Translations under genes and position numbers: made by a program
Source: Pseudomonas sp. UBA4617
Lineage (GTDB): Bacteria; Pseudomonadota; Gammaproteobacteria; Pseudomonadales; Pseudomonadaceae
DNA: 64,000 bases
Direction: 5' to 3'
Assembly: GCF_002386445.1 (NCBI RefSeq)
Contig: NZ_DGIR01000038.1
Coordinates: forward strand, 62,001 to 126,000
Notes under the pieces: generated by a model
What the model was told of the DNA's origin: nothing
Databases searched by the model: none
Seen by the model: only the letters and a program-made list of their open reading frames with translations
Shown: positions 44,551 to 54,510 of the stretch, in pieces
Layout: every line of letters starts with the position of its first letter
Position numbering within the stretch: the first letter of the stretch is position 1

Positions 44551-45507
44551 TTAACCTCGCGTCGCCACGCTTTCGGCCAGGATCGCCAGCACCAGTTGCT
44601 GGAAGTCCAGGCCGGCCGCGCGAGCCGCCATGGGCACCAGGCTATGGTCGGTCATGCCGGGTGCGGTGTTGACTTCGAGCAGCCAGAACCGGCCCTGCTC
44701 GTCCTGCATCACGTCCAGCCGCCCCCAGCCTTCGATGCCGATGGCATCGCAGGCGCGCGCGGTCAGGTCGATCAGTTCCTGCTCCTTGACACTGTCCAGG
44801 CCGCACGGAATGCGATACTGGGTATCGTTGGCGATGTACTTGGCGTCGTAGTCGTAGAACACGTGCGGCGTACCCAGGGCGATCGGCGGCAGCACCTGGC
44901 CGCGCAATACCGCGACGGTGAACTCCGGGCCGTGGATCCACTGCTCCACCAGTACCTGCGAATCGTAATTGGCGGCATCCTGCCAGGCGGCGACCAGCTC
45001 CTCGGCGCTGTTCACCTTGGCCATGCCGATGCTGGAACCTTCATGGGCAGGTTTGACGATCAGCGGGAAGCCCAGTTCCGTGGCGGCCACGCGGCAATCC
45101 TCTTCGCTAGCCAGCACGGCATGGCGTGGGGTCGGAATGCCCAGGCTCTGCCACACCTGCTTGGTGCGCAGCTTGTCCATGGCCAACGCCGAGGCAAGGA
45201 TGCCGCTGCCGGTGTAAGGGATGCCCAGGCACTCGAGCAGGCCCTGCATGCTACCGTCTTCACCGCCACGGCCGTGGAGGATGATGAAGGCGCGGTCGAT
45301 CTTCTCGCTTTGCAGGCGCTCGAGCAGGTCGTCACCCACGTCGATGGCGACCACGTCGACTCCGGCGGTGGTCAGCGCGTCGATCACCGCGGCGCCGGAC
45401 TTCAGCGACACTTCACGCTCGGCACTCTTGCCGCCGTACAGCACCGCGACGCGGCCGAACGCCTTGACGTCCAGGGTCGAGTGCAGTTTTGCGTAGGCGC
45501 TGGTCAT
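44551..45507 (-). CDS. ddlB: D-alanine--D-alanine ligase
   Basis: ATP-grasp ligase of 318 residues that makes the D-Ala-D-Ala dipeptide used by MurF. Recognisable blocks are VLYGGKSAEREVSLKSG at the N-terminus, HGRGGEDGSMQGLLE, PLIVKPAHEGSSIGM in the ATP-grasp core, and EVNTAPGMTDHSLVP at the end. It overlaps murC by 4 bases (ATGA). Its place between murC and ftsQ is that of ddlB in enteric and pseudomonad dcw clusters. Confidence 0.97.
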   Translation of the reverse strand: MTSAYAKLHSTLDVKAFGRVAVLYGGKSAEREVSLKSGAAVIDALTTAGVDVVAIDVGDDLLERLQSEKIDRAFIILHGRGGEDGSMQGLLECLGIPYTGSGILASALAMDKLRTKQVWQSLGIPTPRHAVLASEEDCRVAATELGFPLIVKPAHEGSSIGMAKVNSAEELVAAWQDAANYDSQVLVEQWIHGPEFTVAVLRGQVLPPIALGTPHVFYDYDAKYIANDTQYRIPCGLDSVKEQELIDLTARACDAIGIEGWGRLDVMQDEQGRFWLLEVNTAPGMTDHSLVPMAARAAGLDFQQLVLAILAESVATRG

Positions 45508-46952
45508 TTCGACTTCTCCTGCTTGGCGCCTGCGAACAGCGGGCTTTTCATCAATTGCGGGGCCAGCCCGCCGACATCACCGGCACCCTGGCAGATCAGG
45601 ATGTCGCCAGCGCGCAGCAGTGGCTTGACCAGCGGCGCCAGCTCGACGCCACGTTCGATGTAGATCGGGTCCAGCTTGCCGCGCTGGCGGATGCTGTGGC
45701 ACAGCTGGCGGCTGTCGGCACCGGGAATCGGCTCTTCGCCCGCCGGGTAGACTTCCATCAGCAGCAGCACGTTGGCATCGCCCAGCACCTGGACGAAATC
45801 GTCGTACAGGTCGCGGGTGCGGCTGTAGCGGTGCGGCTGGTAGACGATCACCAGGCGGCGGCTTGGCCAGCCACCGCGCACGGCCTTGATCACCGCCGCC
45901 ACTTCGGTCGGGTGGTGGCCGTAGTCGTCGACCAGCATCACGCTGCCGCCTTCGACCGGCAGTTCGCCGTACACCTGGAAGCGTCGACCGACCCCCTGGA
46001 AGCCTGACAGGCCCTGGACGATGGCCTCGTCGGTGATGCCCTCGTCAGTGGCGATGGCGATGGTGGCCAAGGCATTGAGCACGTTGTGGTTGCCGGGCAT
46101 GTTCACCGACACTTCCAGCGGCTCGCGGTCCCGCCGCAGCACGGTGAAATGGGTCTGCATGCCCTGCTGGCGCACGTTGATGGCGCGTACGTCGGCTTCT
46201 TCGCTGAAACCGTAGGTCACGGTCGGGCGCTTGACCTGCGGCAGGATCTCGCGCACCACCGGGTCGTCCAGGCACATCACGGCCAGGCCGTAGAACGGCA
46301 GGTTGTGGAGGAACTCGACGAAGGTTTTCTTCAGCTTGTTGAAGTCGCCTTCGTAGGTCGCCATGTGGTCGGCGTCAATGTTGGTGACCACCGCCACCAT
46401 CGGCTGCAGGTGCAGGAAGCTGGCGTCGCTTTCGTCTGCTTCGGCGATCAGGTAGCGGCTGGTGCCCAGCTGGGCATTGGTCCCGGCAGCCGTCAGGCGG
46501 CCACCGATGACGAAGGTCGGGTCCAGGCCGCCGGCGGCGAATACCGAGGCCAGCAGGCTGGTGGTAGTGGTCTTGCCGTGGGTACCGGCAACGGCGACGC
46601 CATGGCGGTAACGCATCAGCTCGGCGAGCATTTCGGCACGCGGCACCACCGGAATGCGCCGTTCCAGCGCGGTGGCGACCTCCGGGTTGGCCGGGTTGAT
46701 CGCGCTGGACACCACCAGCACGTCGGCGGTGGCGGCGTTCTCGGCGCGATGCCCGACGAAGATCTCGGCGCCGAACGATTCCAGACGCTCGGTAACCGGC
46801 GAGGCTTTCAGGTCGGAACCGGACACTTCATAGCCCAGGTTCAGCAACACTTCGGCGATGCCGCACATGCCCACACCGCCTATACCGACGAAGTGAATAC
46901 GGCGGATGCGGCCCATTTTCGGCTGGGGCATGGCTTTCTGGCTCTCAACCAT
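45504..46952 (-). CDS. murC: UDP-N-acetylmuramate--L-alanine ligase
   Basis: Mur ligase of 482 residues that adds the first amino acid to UDP-MurNAc. The UDP-binding start IHFVGIGGVGMCGIAEVL, ATP loop VAGTHGKTTTTSLL, and the metal-binding HxxR block HRYSRTRDLYDDF are present. The gene overlaps murG by 8 bases and ddlB by 4. It acts in the cytosol on the product of MurB, whose gene is not here. Confidence 0.98.
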   Translation of the reverse strand: MVESQKAMPQPKMGRIRRIHFVGIGGVGMCGIAEVLLNLGYEVSGSDLKASPVTERLESFGAEIFVGHRAENAATADVLVVSSAINPANPEVATALERRIPVVPRAEMLAELMRYRHGVAVAGTHGKTTTTSLLASVFAAGGLDPTFVIGGRLTAAGTNAQLGTSRYLIAEADESDASFLHLQPMVAVVTNIDADHMATYEGDFNKLKKTFVEFLHNLPFYGLAVMCLDDPVVREILPQVKRPTVTYGFSEEADVRAINVRQQGMQTHFTVLRRDREPLEVSVNMPGNHNVLNALATIAIATDEGITDEAIVQGLSGFQGVGRRFQVYGELPVEGGSVMLVDDYGHHPTEVAAVIKAVRGGWPSRRLVIVYQPHRYSRTRDLYDDFVQVLGDANVLLLMEVYPAGEEPIPGADSRQLCHSIRQRGKLDPIYIERGVELAPLVKPLLRAGDILICQGAGDVGGLAPQLMKSPLFAGAKQEKSK

Positions 46953-48024
46953 GGGCCACCTCCAGGCAGATATCGACCACGGTGCTGGTTGCAGCAGGTT
47001 TGGCCAGGCGCCGCGCGGTGCCTGCCATGACGTTGAGTTTCTCGGGTTGCATCAGCACCTCGTTCAGGCGTTCAGCGAGCTGCGCTGCGCCAGTTGTTGC
47101 TTGTGGCATCAGGAAGGCAGCACCTTCCCGGGCCAGATATTGGGCGTTGTGGGTCTGGTGGTCGTCGATGGCGTGGGGCAACGGCACCAGCAGCGAAGGC
47201 AGGCCTGCTGCCGCCAGCTCGCTGACGGTCAGGGCACCGGCCCGGCACACCACCATGTCGGCCCAGCCATAGGCCTGGGCCATGTCCTTGATGAAGGGCT
47301 CTACCTGAGCCTCGACACCGGCCTCGCGATAACGCTCGGCGGTAATCGGTGCATGTTGCTTGCCGGCCTGGTGGAACACCTCTGGCCGCAGCGCAGCGGG
47401 CACTTCGGACAGGGCCTTAGGCAACAATTTGTTCAATGGTTCCGCACCCAGGCTGCCACCGAGCACCAACAGGCGGGCGCGGCGCTCGGCCAGGGGCGCG
47501 CGTTGCGCGTCCATGAACAGCTCCGGGCGTACCGGGTTGCCGGTGGTGCGACGTTTGTCGCTGGCCTCGAAGGTGTCCGGGAAAGCTTCGCAGACCCGCG
47601 CCGAGAGTGGCACCAGCAACCGATTGGCGGTACCGGCACGGGCATTCTGCTCGTGGATCACCAGCGGCACACCGCACAGCCGCGCGGCCACGCCGCCGGG
47701 GCCGGTGACGTAGCCGCCAAAGCCCAGCACGCACACCGGTTCGAGCTGGCGGATGATGCGCCGGGCCTGCAGCACGGCCTTGACCAGGGTGAACGGTGCC
47801 TTGAGCAATGACAGCTTGCCCTTGCCGCGCAGGCCGCTGACCTGGATCAGGTGCAACGGCAGGCCAGCCTGGGGCACCAGCTCGTTCTCGATGCCACGCG
47901 GGGTGCCCAGCCAGTGCACGCGGTAACCGCGGGCCTGGAACTCACGGGCGCAGGCCAGCGCGGGGAACACGTGGCCCCCGGTGCCGCCAGCCATGATCAG
48001 TACGTTCTTGCCGTCAGCGGCCAT
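46945..48024 (-). CDS. murG: Lipid II synthase MurG
   Basis: Peripheral inner-membrane glycosyltransferase of 359 residues that adds GlcNAc to lipid I to give lipid II. Gly-rich loops GGTGGHVFPALA (N-terminus) and GFGGYVTGPGG (near residue 100) are the family motifs, with LVLGGSLGAEPLN and HQAGK in the C-domain donor site. ATG 48024 overlaps ftsW by 11 bases; upstream frame lies inside ftsW and is not used. Confidence 0.98.
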   Translation of the reverse strand: MAADGKNVLIMAGGTGGHVFPALACAREFQARGYRVHWLGTPRGIENELVPQAGLPLHLIQVSGLRGKGKLSLLKAPFTLVKAVLQARRIIRQLEPVCVLGFGGYVTGPGGVAARLCGVPLVIHEQNARAGTANRLLVPLSARVCEAFPDTFEASDKRRTTGNPVRPELFMDAQRAPLAERRARLLVLGGSLGAEPLNKLLPKALSEVPAALRPEVFHQAGKQHAPITAERYREAGVEAQVEPFIKDMAQAYGWADMVVCRAGALTVSELAAAGLPSLLVPLPHAIDDHQTHNAQYLAREGAAFLMPQATTGAAQLAERLNEVLMQPEKLNVMAGTARRLAKPAATSTVVDICLEVAHG

Positions 48025-49228
48025 GACTGGTCTCCTCGGCAAAATCGCTTTCGCTGAATTCGTGCTCCTCGCTACCCAGGTGCGTGCGGCTTTCCCATTC
48101 GATGCGCAGCAACAGGCCGACGCAGGCACAGCAGATCACCAGCGAGCTGCCCCCGTAACTGAGGAACGGCAGGGTCAAGCCCTTGGTCGGCAGCAGGCCG
48201 ACGTTCACGCCGATGTTGATCAGGAACTGGCCAATCCACAGGAAGGCCAGCCCGAACGCGACATAGGCGGCAAAGAACTGTTTGGCCTTTTCGGCCCAAA
48301 GGCCGATGTACAGGGCCCGTACGGTGACGAACACGAACAGTGCGACGGTCAGCAACGAACCGACCACACCGAGCTCCTCGGCGAGGACCGAAAACACGAA
48401 GTCGGTGTGCGCTTCCGGCAGGTAGAACTGCTTCTGCACGCTGTTGCCCAGGCCAACACCCAGCCACTCACCACGGCCGAAGGCAATCAGCGCCTGGGTC
48501 AGCTGGTAACCCGAGCCGAACTGATCCGACCACGGGTCGGTGAAGGTGATCAGGCGCGCCATGCGGTAAGGCTGCGCCTGTACCAGGACGAACACCGCGA
48601 CCACCGCCAGCACCACCATCAGGCTGAAGCGGAACAGCCCGACACCGCCGAGGAACAGCATGGCAGCCGCCGCGCCCATCATTACCACGGTGGCGCCGAA
48701 ATCCGGCTCCATCAGCAGCAGGGCAGCCATGGGTAGCAGCACGATGAACGGTTTGAAGAAGCCCATCCAGGTTTCACGCACCTCGGTCTGCCGGCGTACC
48801 AGGTAGCCCGCCAGGTACACGACCACGAACACCTTGGCAATTTCCGAAGGCTGCACGTTGAAGAAGCTGAAACCGATCCAGCGCATGGAACCGTTCACTT
48901 CACGGCCGATACCCGGCACCAGCACCAGTACCAGCAAGCCGAAGGCGCCCAGCAGCATGGTGAAGCCCATGCGCTGCCAGGTGGCGATCGGCACCATCAT
49001 GGTCGCGCCACAGGCCACCAGGCCGAGGAACACGTACACCAGGTGGCGGAACATGTGATAAAGCGGATTGCCCGACTGCACCGCAGCCACTTCCGAAGAG
49101 GCCGAGGTGATCATGACCAGGCCCAGGCCCAGCAATGCCAGGCAGCCGGCAAGCATCGGGAAGTCCAGGTCGATGCCCCGGCCACTGATCAGCGGCGATG
49201 GGTACGGCTTGAGGATGCCGAAGATCAT
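48014..49228 (-). CDS. ftsW: Septal glycosyltransferase FtsW
   Basis: SEDS-family membrane protein of 404 residues with about 10 helices. It polymerises lipid II at the septum with FtsI. Conserved blocks: NGSMRWIGFSFFNVQPSE region, MEPDFGATVV with the key Asp, and PFLSYGGSSL near the end. ATG 49228 (MIFGILKPYPSPL) overlaps the murD stop by 4 bases. Position between murD and murG is standard. Confidence 0.96.
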   Translation of the reverse strand: MIFGILKPYPSPLISGRGIDLDFPMLAGCLALLGLGLVMITSASSEVAAVQSGNPLYHMFRHLVYVFLGLVACGATMMVPIATWQRMGFTMLLGAFGLLVLVLVPGIGREVNGSMRWIGFSFFNVQPSEIAKVFVVVYLAGYLVRRQTEVRETWMGFFKPFIVLLPMAALLLMEPDFGATVVMMGAAAAMLFLGGVGLFRFSLMVVLAVVAVFVLVQAQPYRMARLITFTDPWSDQFGSGYQLTQALIAFGRGEWLGVGLGNSVQKQFYLPEAHTDFVFSVLAEELGVVGSLLTVALFVFVTVRALYIGLWAEKAKQFFAAYVAFGLAFLWIGQFLINIGVNVGLLPTKGLTLPFLSYGGSSLVICCACVGLLLRIEWESRTHLGSEEHEFSESDFAEETSHGR

Positions 49229-50577
49229 GCGAGGCCTCCTGCTGCCTGGGCGAACAGGCGCCCGCGTTCTTCGAAGTTGCGGAACATGTCGAGGCTGGCG
49301 CAGGCCGGCGACAGCAGCACGGCATCGCCAGCCTGGGCCAGTTCGGCGCATTGCTGCACGGCCTCGTCGAGAGTCCCGACCCGCACCAGCGGCACGCCAT
49401 CGCCCAGGGCCTGGGCCAGGCGCTCGGCGTCACGGCCAAGCAGGACCACGGCGCGGCAGAAGCGCTGGACCGGCTCGCGCAGTGCGGTGAAATCGGCACC
49501 CTTGCCATCACCACCGGCAATCAGCACCAGCCTGCCCTCGATATCGGCGCCCAGGCCTTCGATGGCAGCCAGGGCAGCACCGACGTTGGTGGCCTTGGAA
49601 TCGTCGTACCAGTTCACCCCGTTACGCTCGCGTACCCACTGGCAACGGTGGGCCAGGCCGGTGAACTCGCGCAGGGCTTCGAGCATGGGTTCGAACGACA
49701 GGCCGGCAGCATGCCCCAGGGCCAGCGCCGCCAGCGCGTTGCTCTGGTTGTGGGCGCCACGAATCTTCAGCTCACGCACCGGCATCAGCAGCTGAAACTC
49801 GAATGCCAGGTATTTCTCGCCGTCGACTTCGCGCAGGCCAAAGGCCTTGAAGTCCGGCTGGTTGAGACCAAAGGTCCAGCATGGTCGGCCTTCCACCGGC
49901 AGCGGCCGGCTCAGCGCGTCCTGGCGGTTGACCACGACCTGGCGCGCCCCACGGAAGATCCGGTGCTTGGCCAGGTGGTAGGCCGGCAGGCCGCTGTAGC
50001 GGTCCATGTGGTCTTCGCTGATGTTCAGCACGGTCGCCACTTCAGCGTTGAGCTGGTCGGTGGTTTCCAGCTGGAAGCTGGACAGTTCAAGTACGTACAG
50101 CTCGACGTCGTCGGCCAGCAGGTCCAGCGCCGGGGTACCGAGGTTGCCGCCGACCGCGACGCGCTTGCCGGCCTTGGCGGCCATGTCGCCGACCAGGGTG
50201 GTCACGGTGCTCTTGGCATTGGAACCACTGATGGCAACGATCGGCGCCTTGGCATGGCGGGCGAACAGTTCGATGTCACCCGACAGCTTCACGCCACGCG
50301 CCGCCGCCTGCTGCAGCGCCGGGGTAGCCAGGGCCAGGCCGGGGCTCACGTACAGCTCGTTGGCGCGGCACAGGAAGTCCACGTCCAACTCACCACAGCG
50401 CACTTCCACCTGCGGGTAATCACGGCGCAGGGTGTCCAGTTCCGGCGGTTGCTCGCGGGTATCGGCGACCGCAAAGGCAATGCCCCGGCTCGCCAGGAAG
50501 CGAACCAGGGACATGCCGCTCTTGCCGAGGCCGACAACGATGCGGAATTGGTCGGAAGCGATCAGAGACACGCTCAT
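49225..50577 (-). CDS. murD: UDP-MurNAc-L-Ala--D-glutamate ligase
   Basis: Mur ligase of 450 residues adding D-Glu to UDP-MurNAc-Ala. N-terminal GLGKSGMSLVRFLASRG, ATP loop ISGSNAKSTVTTLVG, and a C-terminal LSPACASLDMFRNFEERG are characteristic of MurD. The ATG directly abuts the mraY stop (no gap), and the 3' end overlaps ftsW by 4 bases. Confidence 0.98.
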   Translation of the reverse strand: MSVSLIASDQFRIVVGLGKSGMSLVRFLASRGIAFAVADTREQPPELDTLRRDYPQVEVRCGELDVDFLCRANELYVSPGLALATPALQQAAARGVKLSGDIELFARHAKAPIVAISGSNAKSTVTTLVGDMAAKAGKRVAVGGNLGTPALDLLADDVELYVLELSSFQLETTDQLNAEVATVLNISEDHMDRYSGLPAYHLAKHRIFRGARQVVVNRQDALSRPLPVEGRPCWTFGLNQPDFKAFGLREVDGEKYLAFEFQLLMPVRELKIRGAHNQSNALAALALGHAAGLSFEPMLEALREFTGLAHRCQWVRERNGVNWYDDSKATNVGAALAAIEGLGADIEGRLVLIAGGDGKGADFTALREPVQRFCRAVVLLGRDAERLAQALGDGVPLVRVGTLDEAVQQCAELAQAGDAVLLSPACASLDMFRNFEERGRLFAQAAGGLA

Positions 50578-51660
50578 CTACCTCAGTTTCAGGGTTGCAA
50601 GGCCGATCAGCACCAGGATCACGGTGATGATCCAGAAGCGGACGATCACCCGTGGTTCCGGCCAGCCCTTGAGTTCAAAATGGTGGTGGATCGGCGCCAT
50701 GCGGAACACGCGTTTGCCGGTCAGCTTGAAGGAGGCGACCTGGATCACCACCGACAGGGTTTCCATGACGAACACGCCGCCCATGATGAACAGCACGATT
50801 TCCTGGCGGACGATCACGGCGATGGTGCCCAGCGCGGCGCCCAGCGCCAGTGCGCCGACGTCCCCCATGAACACCTGGGCCGGGTAGGTGTTGAACCACA
50901 GGAAGCCCAGGCCGGCACCGATCAGTGCGCCGCAGAACACGATCAGCTCGCCGGAGCCCGGCACGTAGGGGATCAGCAGGTATTCGGCGAACTTCACGTT
51001 ACCCGACAGGTAGCAGAAGATGCCCAGGGCGCCGCCGACCATGACCGTCGGCATGATCGCCAGACCGTCGAGGCCATCGGTGAGGTTGACCGCGTTGCTC
51101 GAGCCGACGATGACGAAGTAGGTCAGCACGACAAAGCCGATGCCCAGTGGAATGGTGACGTCCTTGATGAACGGCAGAATCAGCGTGGTCTCGACGCTGG
51201 TCGGCGCAGTCTTGTACAGGAACACGGCTGCAGCCAGGCCAAACACCGACTGCCAGAAATACTTCCAGCGGCTTGGCAGGCCCCGCGAGTTCTTCTCGAT
51301 CACCTTGCGGTAGTCGTCGACCCAGCCGATGGCACCGAAGGCCAGGGTCACGATCAGCACCACCCACACATAACGGTTGGTCAGGTCGGCCCACAGCAGG
51401 GTGCTGACGGCAATGGCGGACAGGATCAGCGCGCCACCCATGGTCGGGGTACCGGATTTGGACAGGTGCGATTGCGGGCCGTCGTTACGTACGGCCTGGC
51501 CGATCTGGCGAATTTGCAGGGTACGGATCATCCACGGCCCCAGCCACAGCGCCAGCGACAACGCGGTCAGTACACCAAGGATCCCGCGCAGGGACAGGTA
51601 CTGGAAGACCGCGAAGCCTTTGTGGAACTGTTGCAGATACTCGGCCAACAGCAGCAGCAT
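50578..51660 (-). CDS. mraY: Phospho-MurNAc-pentapeptide translocase MraY
   Basis: Inner-membrane enzyme of 360 residues with ten helices that attaches phospho-MurNAc-pentapeptide to undecaprenyl phosphate, giving lipid I. Motifs: SHLSKSGTPTMGG (N-terminal cytosolic loop), NLTDGLDGLAI with the catalytic Asp pair, VFMGDVGALALG, and APIHHHFELKGW near the C-terminus. ATG 51660 shares one base with the murF stop. The five-codon-longer frame upstream is not used. Confidence 0.98.
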   Translation of the reverse strand: MLLLLAEYLQQFHKGFAVFQYLSLRGILGVLTALSLALWLGPWMIRTLQIRQIGQAVRNDGPQSHLSKSGTPTMGGALILSAIAVSTLLWADLTNRYVWVVLIVTLAFGAIGWVDDYRKVIEKNSRGLPSRWKYFWQSVFGLAAAVFLYKTAPTSVETTLILPFIKDVTIPLGIGFVVLTYFVIVGSSNAVNLTDGLDGLAIMPTVMVGGALGIFCYLSGNVKFAEYLLIPYVPGSGELIVFCGALIGAGLGFLWFNTYPAQVFMGDVGALALGAALGTIAVIVRQEIVLFIMGGVFVMETLSVVIQVASFKLTGKRVFRMAPIHHHFELKGWPEPRVIVRFWIITVILVLIGLATLKLR

Positions 51661-53027
51661 TAATGTTTCTCCCCGCTGGCACCGCACAATGCCGCCACGA
51701 CGTTTTCCATCGCAGCGCTGCGCGAGCCCTTGATCAAGATAGTGGTGTCGCTGGCATTCTCGGCCCTGACGGCGTCGATCAGCTCAGCTTGAGTAGCGAA
51801 ATGGTGCCCATTGGCGCCGAATGCCTTTACCGCATGGGCCATGTTGGCCCCCACTGCATAAAGGACGTCGACCTTGCCTCGCGCGTAATCGCCCACCTGA
51901 CGGTGGCCTTCTTCCGCCCATTGCCCCAGTTCGCCGATATCCCCAAGCACCAGAACGGTGCGCCCGGAAAAGCCGGCGAGTATATCAATGGCCGCGCACA
52001 TGGAGGTGGGATTTGCGTTGTAACTGTCGTCGATCACCCGCACACCGTTCGCTGCAATCTGCGCTACGGTACGGCCCTTGACCGGTTGAACGGCAGCCAG
52101 GCCGGCGGCGATACCGCTCAGGCTCAGACCAACGGCATGCGCTGCGGCGGCAGCGGCGAGTGCGTTGCTGACGTTATGCGTGCCCAGCAGGTTCAGTTGC
52201 ACCGGCACGCTGCCGTCCGGCCCGTGCAAGGTGAACGATGGGCAGCCACGGGCGTCACGACCGATGTCGCTGGCGTGGAAGTCGGCCTGCGGGTTGTCCA
52301 GGGCAAAGCTGACAATCCGGTGGTTGCCGGCGCGCTTGCGCCAGATATCGAACGCCTTGTCCGCCAGGTTGAGGATCGCAGTACCGCCATCGCCCAGGCC
52401 TTCGAGGATTTCGCCCTTGGCTTCGACGATCTTCTCCGGGCCGCCGAACTCGCCGACGTGGGCGGTACCGGCGTTGTTGATGATGACCACCTGGGGCTGG
52501 GTCAGACCGACGGTGTAGCGGATCTCGCCAATCCGCGAAGCGCCCAGCTCGATCACTGCGGCGCTGTGCTCGGGGGCAATTTCCAGCAGGGTCAGCGGCG
52601 CGCCGAGGTCGTTGTTGAGGTTGCCCCGGGTTGCGTGTACCAGGCCACGGGTACGCAGGATGCTGGCCAGCATCTCCTTGACCGTGGTCTTGCCGCTGGA
52701 ACCGGTAATGGCCACCACCGGCTTGTCGAAGCCTGCACGGTTCAGCGCGCCAAGCCGGCCAAGGGCCAGGCGGCAGTCGGCGACCAGTAGCTGCGGCAGG
52801 TCGACATCGGCCACTTCGCGCTCGACCAGCGCCGCCACGGCGCCCTTGGCCTTCACATCGGCCAGGTAGTCATGGCCATCGAAACGCGGGCCGGCCAGGG
52901 CGACGAACAGTTGCCCGACGCTGACACTACGGCTGTCGATACTGACGCCGGTGAACGTCGCGTCTGCACCCATTTGCTGACCACCCAGTGCTGTGGCCAG
53001 CTGGCTGAGTGACATCGGCTTAAGCAT
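51660..53027 (-). CDS. murF: UDP-MurNAc-tripeptide--D-Ala-D-Ala ligase
   Basis: Mur ligase of 455 residues that adds the D-Ala-D-Ala made by Ddl. ATP loop AITGSSGKTTVKEML; RVIDDSYNANPTSM and VLGDIGELG are typical MurF segments. ATG 53027 (MLKPMSLSQLA) overlaps murE by 8 bases. It shares one base with mraY at the 3' end. Confidence 0.98.
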   Translation of the reverse strand: MLKPMSLSQLATALGGQQMGADATFTGVSIDSRSVSVGQLFVALAGPRFDGHDYLADVKAKGAVAALVEREVADVDLPQLLVADCRLALGRLGALNRAGFDKPVVAITGSSGKTTVKEMLASILRTRGLVHATRGNLNNDLGAPLTLLEIAPEHSAAVIELGASRIGEIRYTVGLTQPQVVIINNAGTAHVGEFGGPEKIVEAKGEILEGLGDGGTAILNLADKAFDIWRKRAGNHRIVSFALDNPQADFHASDIGRDARGCPSFTLHGPDGSVPVQLNLLGTHNVSNALAAAAAAHAVGLSLSGIAAGLAAVQPVKGRTVAQIAANGVRVIDDSYNANPTSMCAAIDILAGFSGRTVLVLGDIGELGQWAEEGHRQVGDYARGKVDVLYAVGANMAHAVKAFGANGHHFATQAELIDAVRAENASDTTILIKGSRSAAMENVVAALCGASGEKH

Positions 53028-54510
53028 GTGGCGCCTCCCAGGCTGCAAGTGCCTTCTCGGCTTCGATCAGGTCGGAGAACGCATGGCGCTGGCCATTGAT
53101 CTCCTGGTAATCCTCGTGCCCCTTGCCCGCCAGCACGAGCACGTCGTCGGCAGCCGCCGTGGCGATCAGGTGCGCGATGGCTTCGCCACGACCGGCAATG
53201 AACTCGACTGCGCCTGGCTTGGCAAAACCGGGGCGGATGTCGTCGAAGATACGCAGCGGGTCTTCGCTGCGCGGGTTGTCATCGGTGACCAGCACGCGGT
53301 CGGCCAGGCGCTCGGCCACTTCGGCCATCAGCGGGCGCTTGCCGCGGTCACGGTCACCACCGCAGCCGAACAGGCACAGCAGCTTGCCGTGCGCGTGCGG
53401 GCGCAGGGCTTCAAGCACTTTCTCCAGGGCGTCCGGCGTGTGCGCGTAGTCAACCACCACCAGCGGCTTGTCACCACCGCCCAGGCGCTGCATGCGGCCT
53501 ACCGGCCCCTGCAGTTGCGGGGTAACCTTGAGGATTTCGTCCAGCGCATAGTCCAGCGCCAGCAGGGTGGCCACGGCGGCGAGCATGTTGCTGAGGTTGA
53601 AGCGGCCCAGCAGCTGGCTGCGCAAGGTACGCTCGCCCTGGGCAGTGACCAGGGTGGCCCGCACGCCATCGTCAGTGAACAGCGCTTCCCGGCAGAACAG
53701 CGAGGCGTCCGGGTTTTCCAGGCTGTAACTGAGCAAGCGGGTCTCGATATGGTCGAAACTCGACCGCCGGGCAAAATCGTCGGCCAACCGGCGGCCGAAG
53801 GCGTCGTCCAGGTTGACCACCTGGCAGCGCAGGCTTGGCCAGGCGAACAACTTGGCCTTGGCGGCCTCGTAGGCCTCCATGCTGCCGTGGTAGTCGAGGT
53901 GGTCGCGGGACAGGTTGGTCATCACCGCGATGTCGAACTCCAGCGCGGCGACACGGCCCTGCTCCAGGGCGTGGGAGGAAACCTCCATGGCCACAGCCTT
54001 GGCACCAGCCTTTTTCAGGTCGTTGAGCGTCGACTGTACGGCGATCGGGTCCGGCGTGGTCAGGCGACCGCTCTGCAGTTCACCGTAGAAGCCGGTACCC
54101 AAGGTGCCGATCAGGCCGCATCGCTGGCCGAGCAGGTCAAGGGCCTGGGCCACCAGCTGGGTGACGCTGGTCTTGCCGTTGGTGCCGGTCACGCCCACCA
54201 GGTCCAGCTGGCGGCTCGGTTCGCCATAGAAGCGACCGGCGATGTCCGACAGCTGGGCGATCAGGCCTTTGACCGGGATCAGCGGCACCTCGGTCAGCGG
54301 CAGCACGTTGGCGCCCTGCTCCTCATAGGCCACGGCGGCAGCGCCACGGGCCAGGGCATCAGCGATATGCTCGCGGCCATCGACCTTGGCCCCCGGCACG
54401 GCCAGGAACAGGTCACCTGGGCGCACGTTGCGGCTGTCCAGGGTCAATTCACGGATCAGCGGGTCACGGCTGGCGTGGGCGAAAAGCTTGCTCAATGGCA
54501 TTGTCATCAT
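53020..54510 (-). CDS. murE: UDP-MurNAc-tripeptide synthetase MurE (meso-DAP adding)
   Basis: Mur ligase of up to 496 residues that adds the third stem residue. ATP loop GVTGTNGKTSVTQLV; the pocket motif DDNPRSEDP is that of enzymes specific for meso-diaminopimelate. Start: a GGAGGG five bases before ATG 54510 favours that codon (or the next, 54507); an ATG at 54501 gives MPLSKLF, which resembles other Pseudomonas MurE openings. The stop of ftsI overlaps the start region. Confidence 0.97.
   Translation of the reverse strand: MMTMPLSKLFAHASRDPLIRELTLDSRNVRPGDLFLAVPGAKVDGREHIADALARGAAAVAYEEQGANVLPLTEVPLIPVKGLIAQLSDIAGRFYGEPSRQLDLVGVTGTNGKTSVTQLVAQALDLLGQRCGLIGTLGTGFYGELQSGRLTTPDPIAVQSTLNDLKKAGAKAVAMEVSSHALEQGRVAALEFDIAVMTNLSRDHLDYHGSMEAYEAAKAKLFAWPSLRCQVVNLDDAFGRRLADDFARRSSFDHIETRLLSYSLENPDASLFCREALFTDDGVRATLVTAQGERTLRSQLLGRFNLSNMLAAVATLLALDYALDEILKVTPQLQGPVGRMQRLGGGDKPLVVVDYAHTPDALEKVLEALRPHAHGKLLCLFGCGGDRDRGKRPLMAEVAERLADRVLVTDDNPRSEDPLRIFDDIRPGFAKPGAVEFIAGRGEAIAHLIATAAADDVLVLAGKGHEDYQEINGQRHAFSDLIEAEKALAAWEAPHA

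Noticed and set aside
49351..51663. Open frame of 770 codons antisense to murD and mraY
   Set aside because: Same GC-skew effect; the protein is His/Gln-rich and without domains. Other long antisense frames, at 20236-21783, 31496-32839, 52993-54549 and 54495-56429, were rejected for the same reason.
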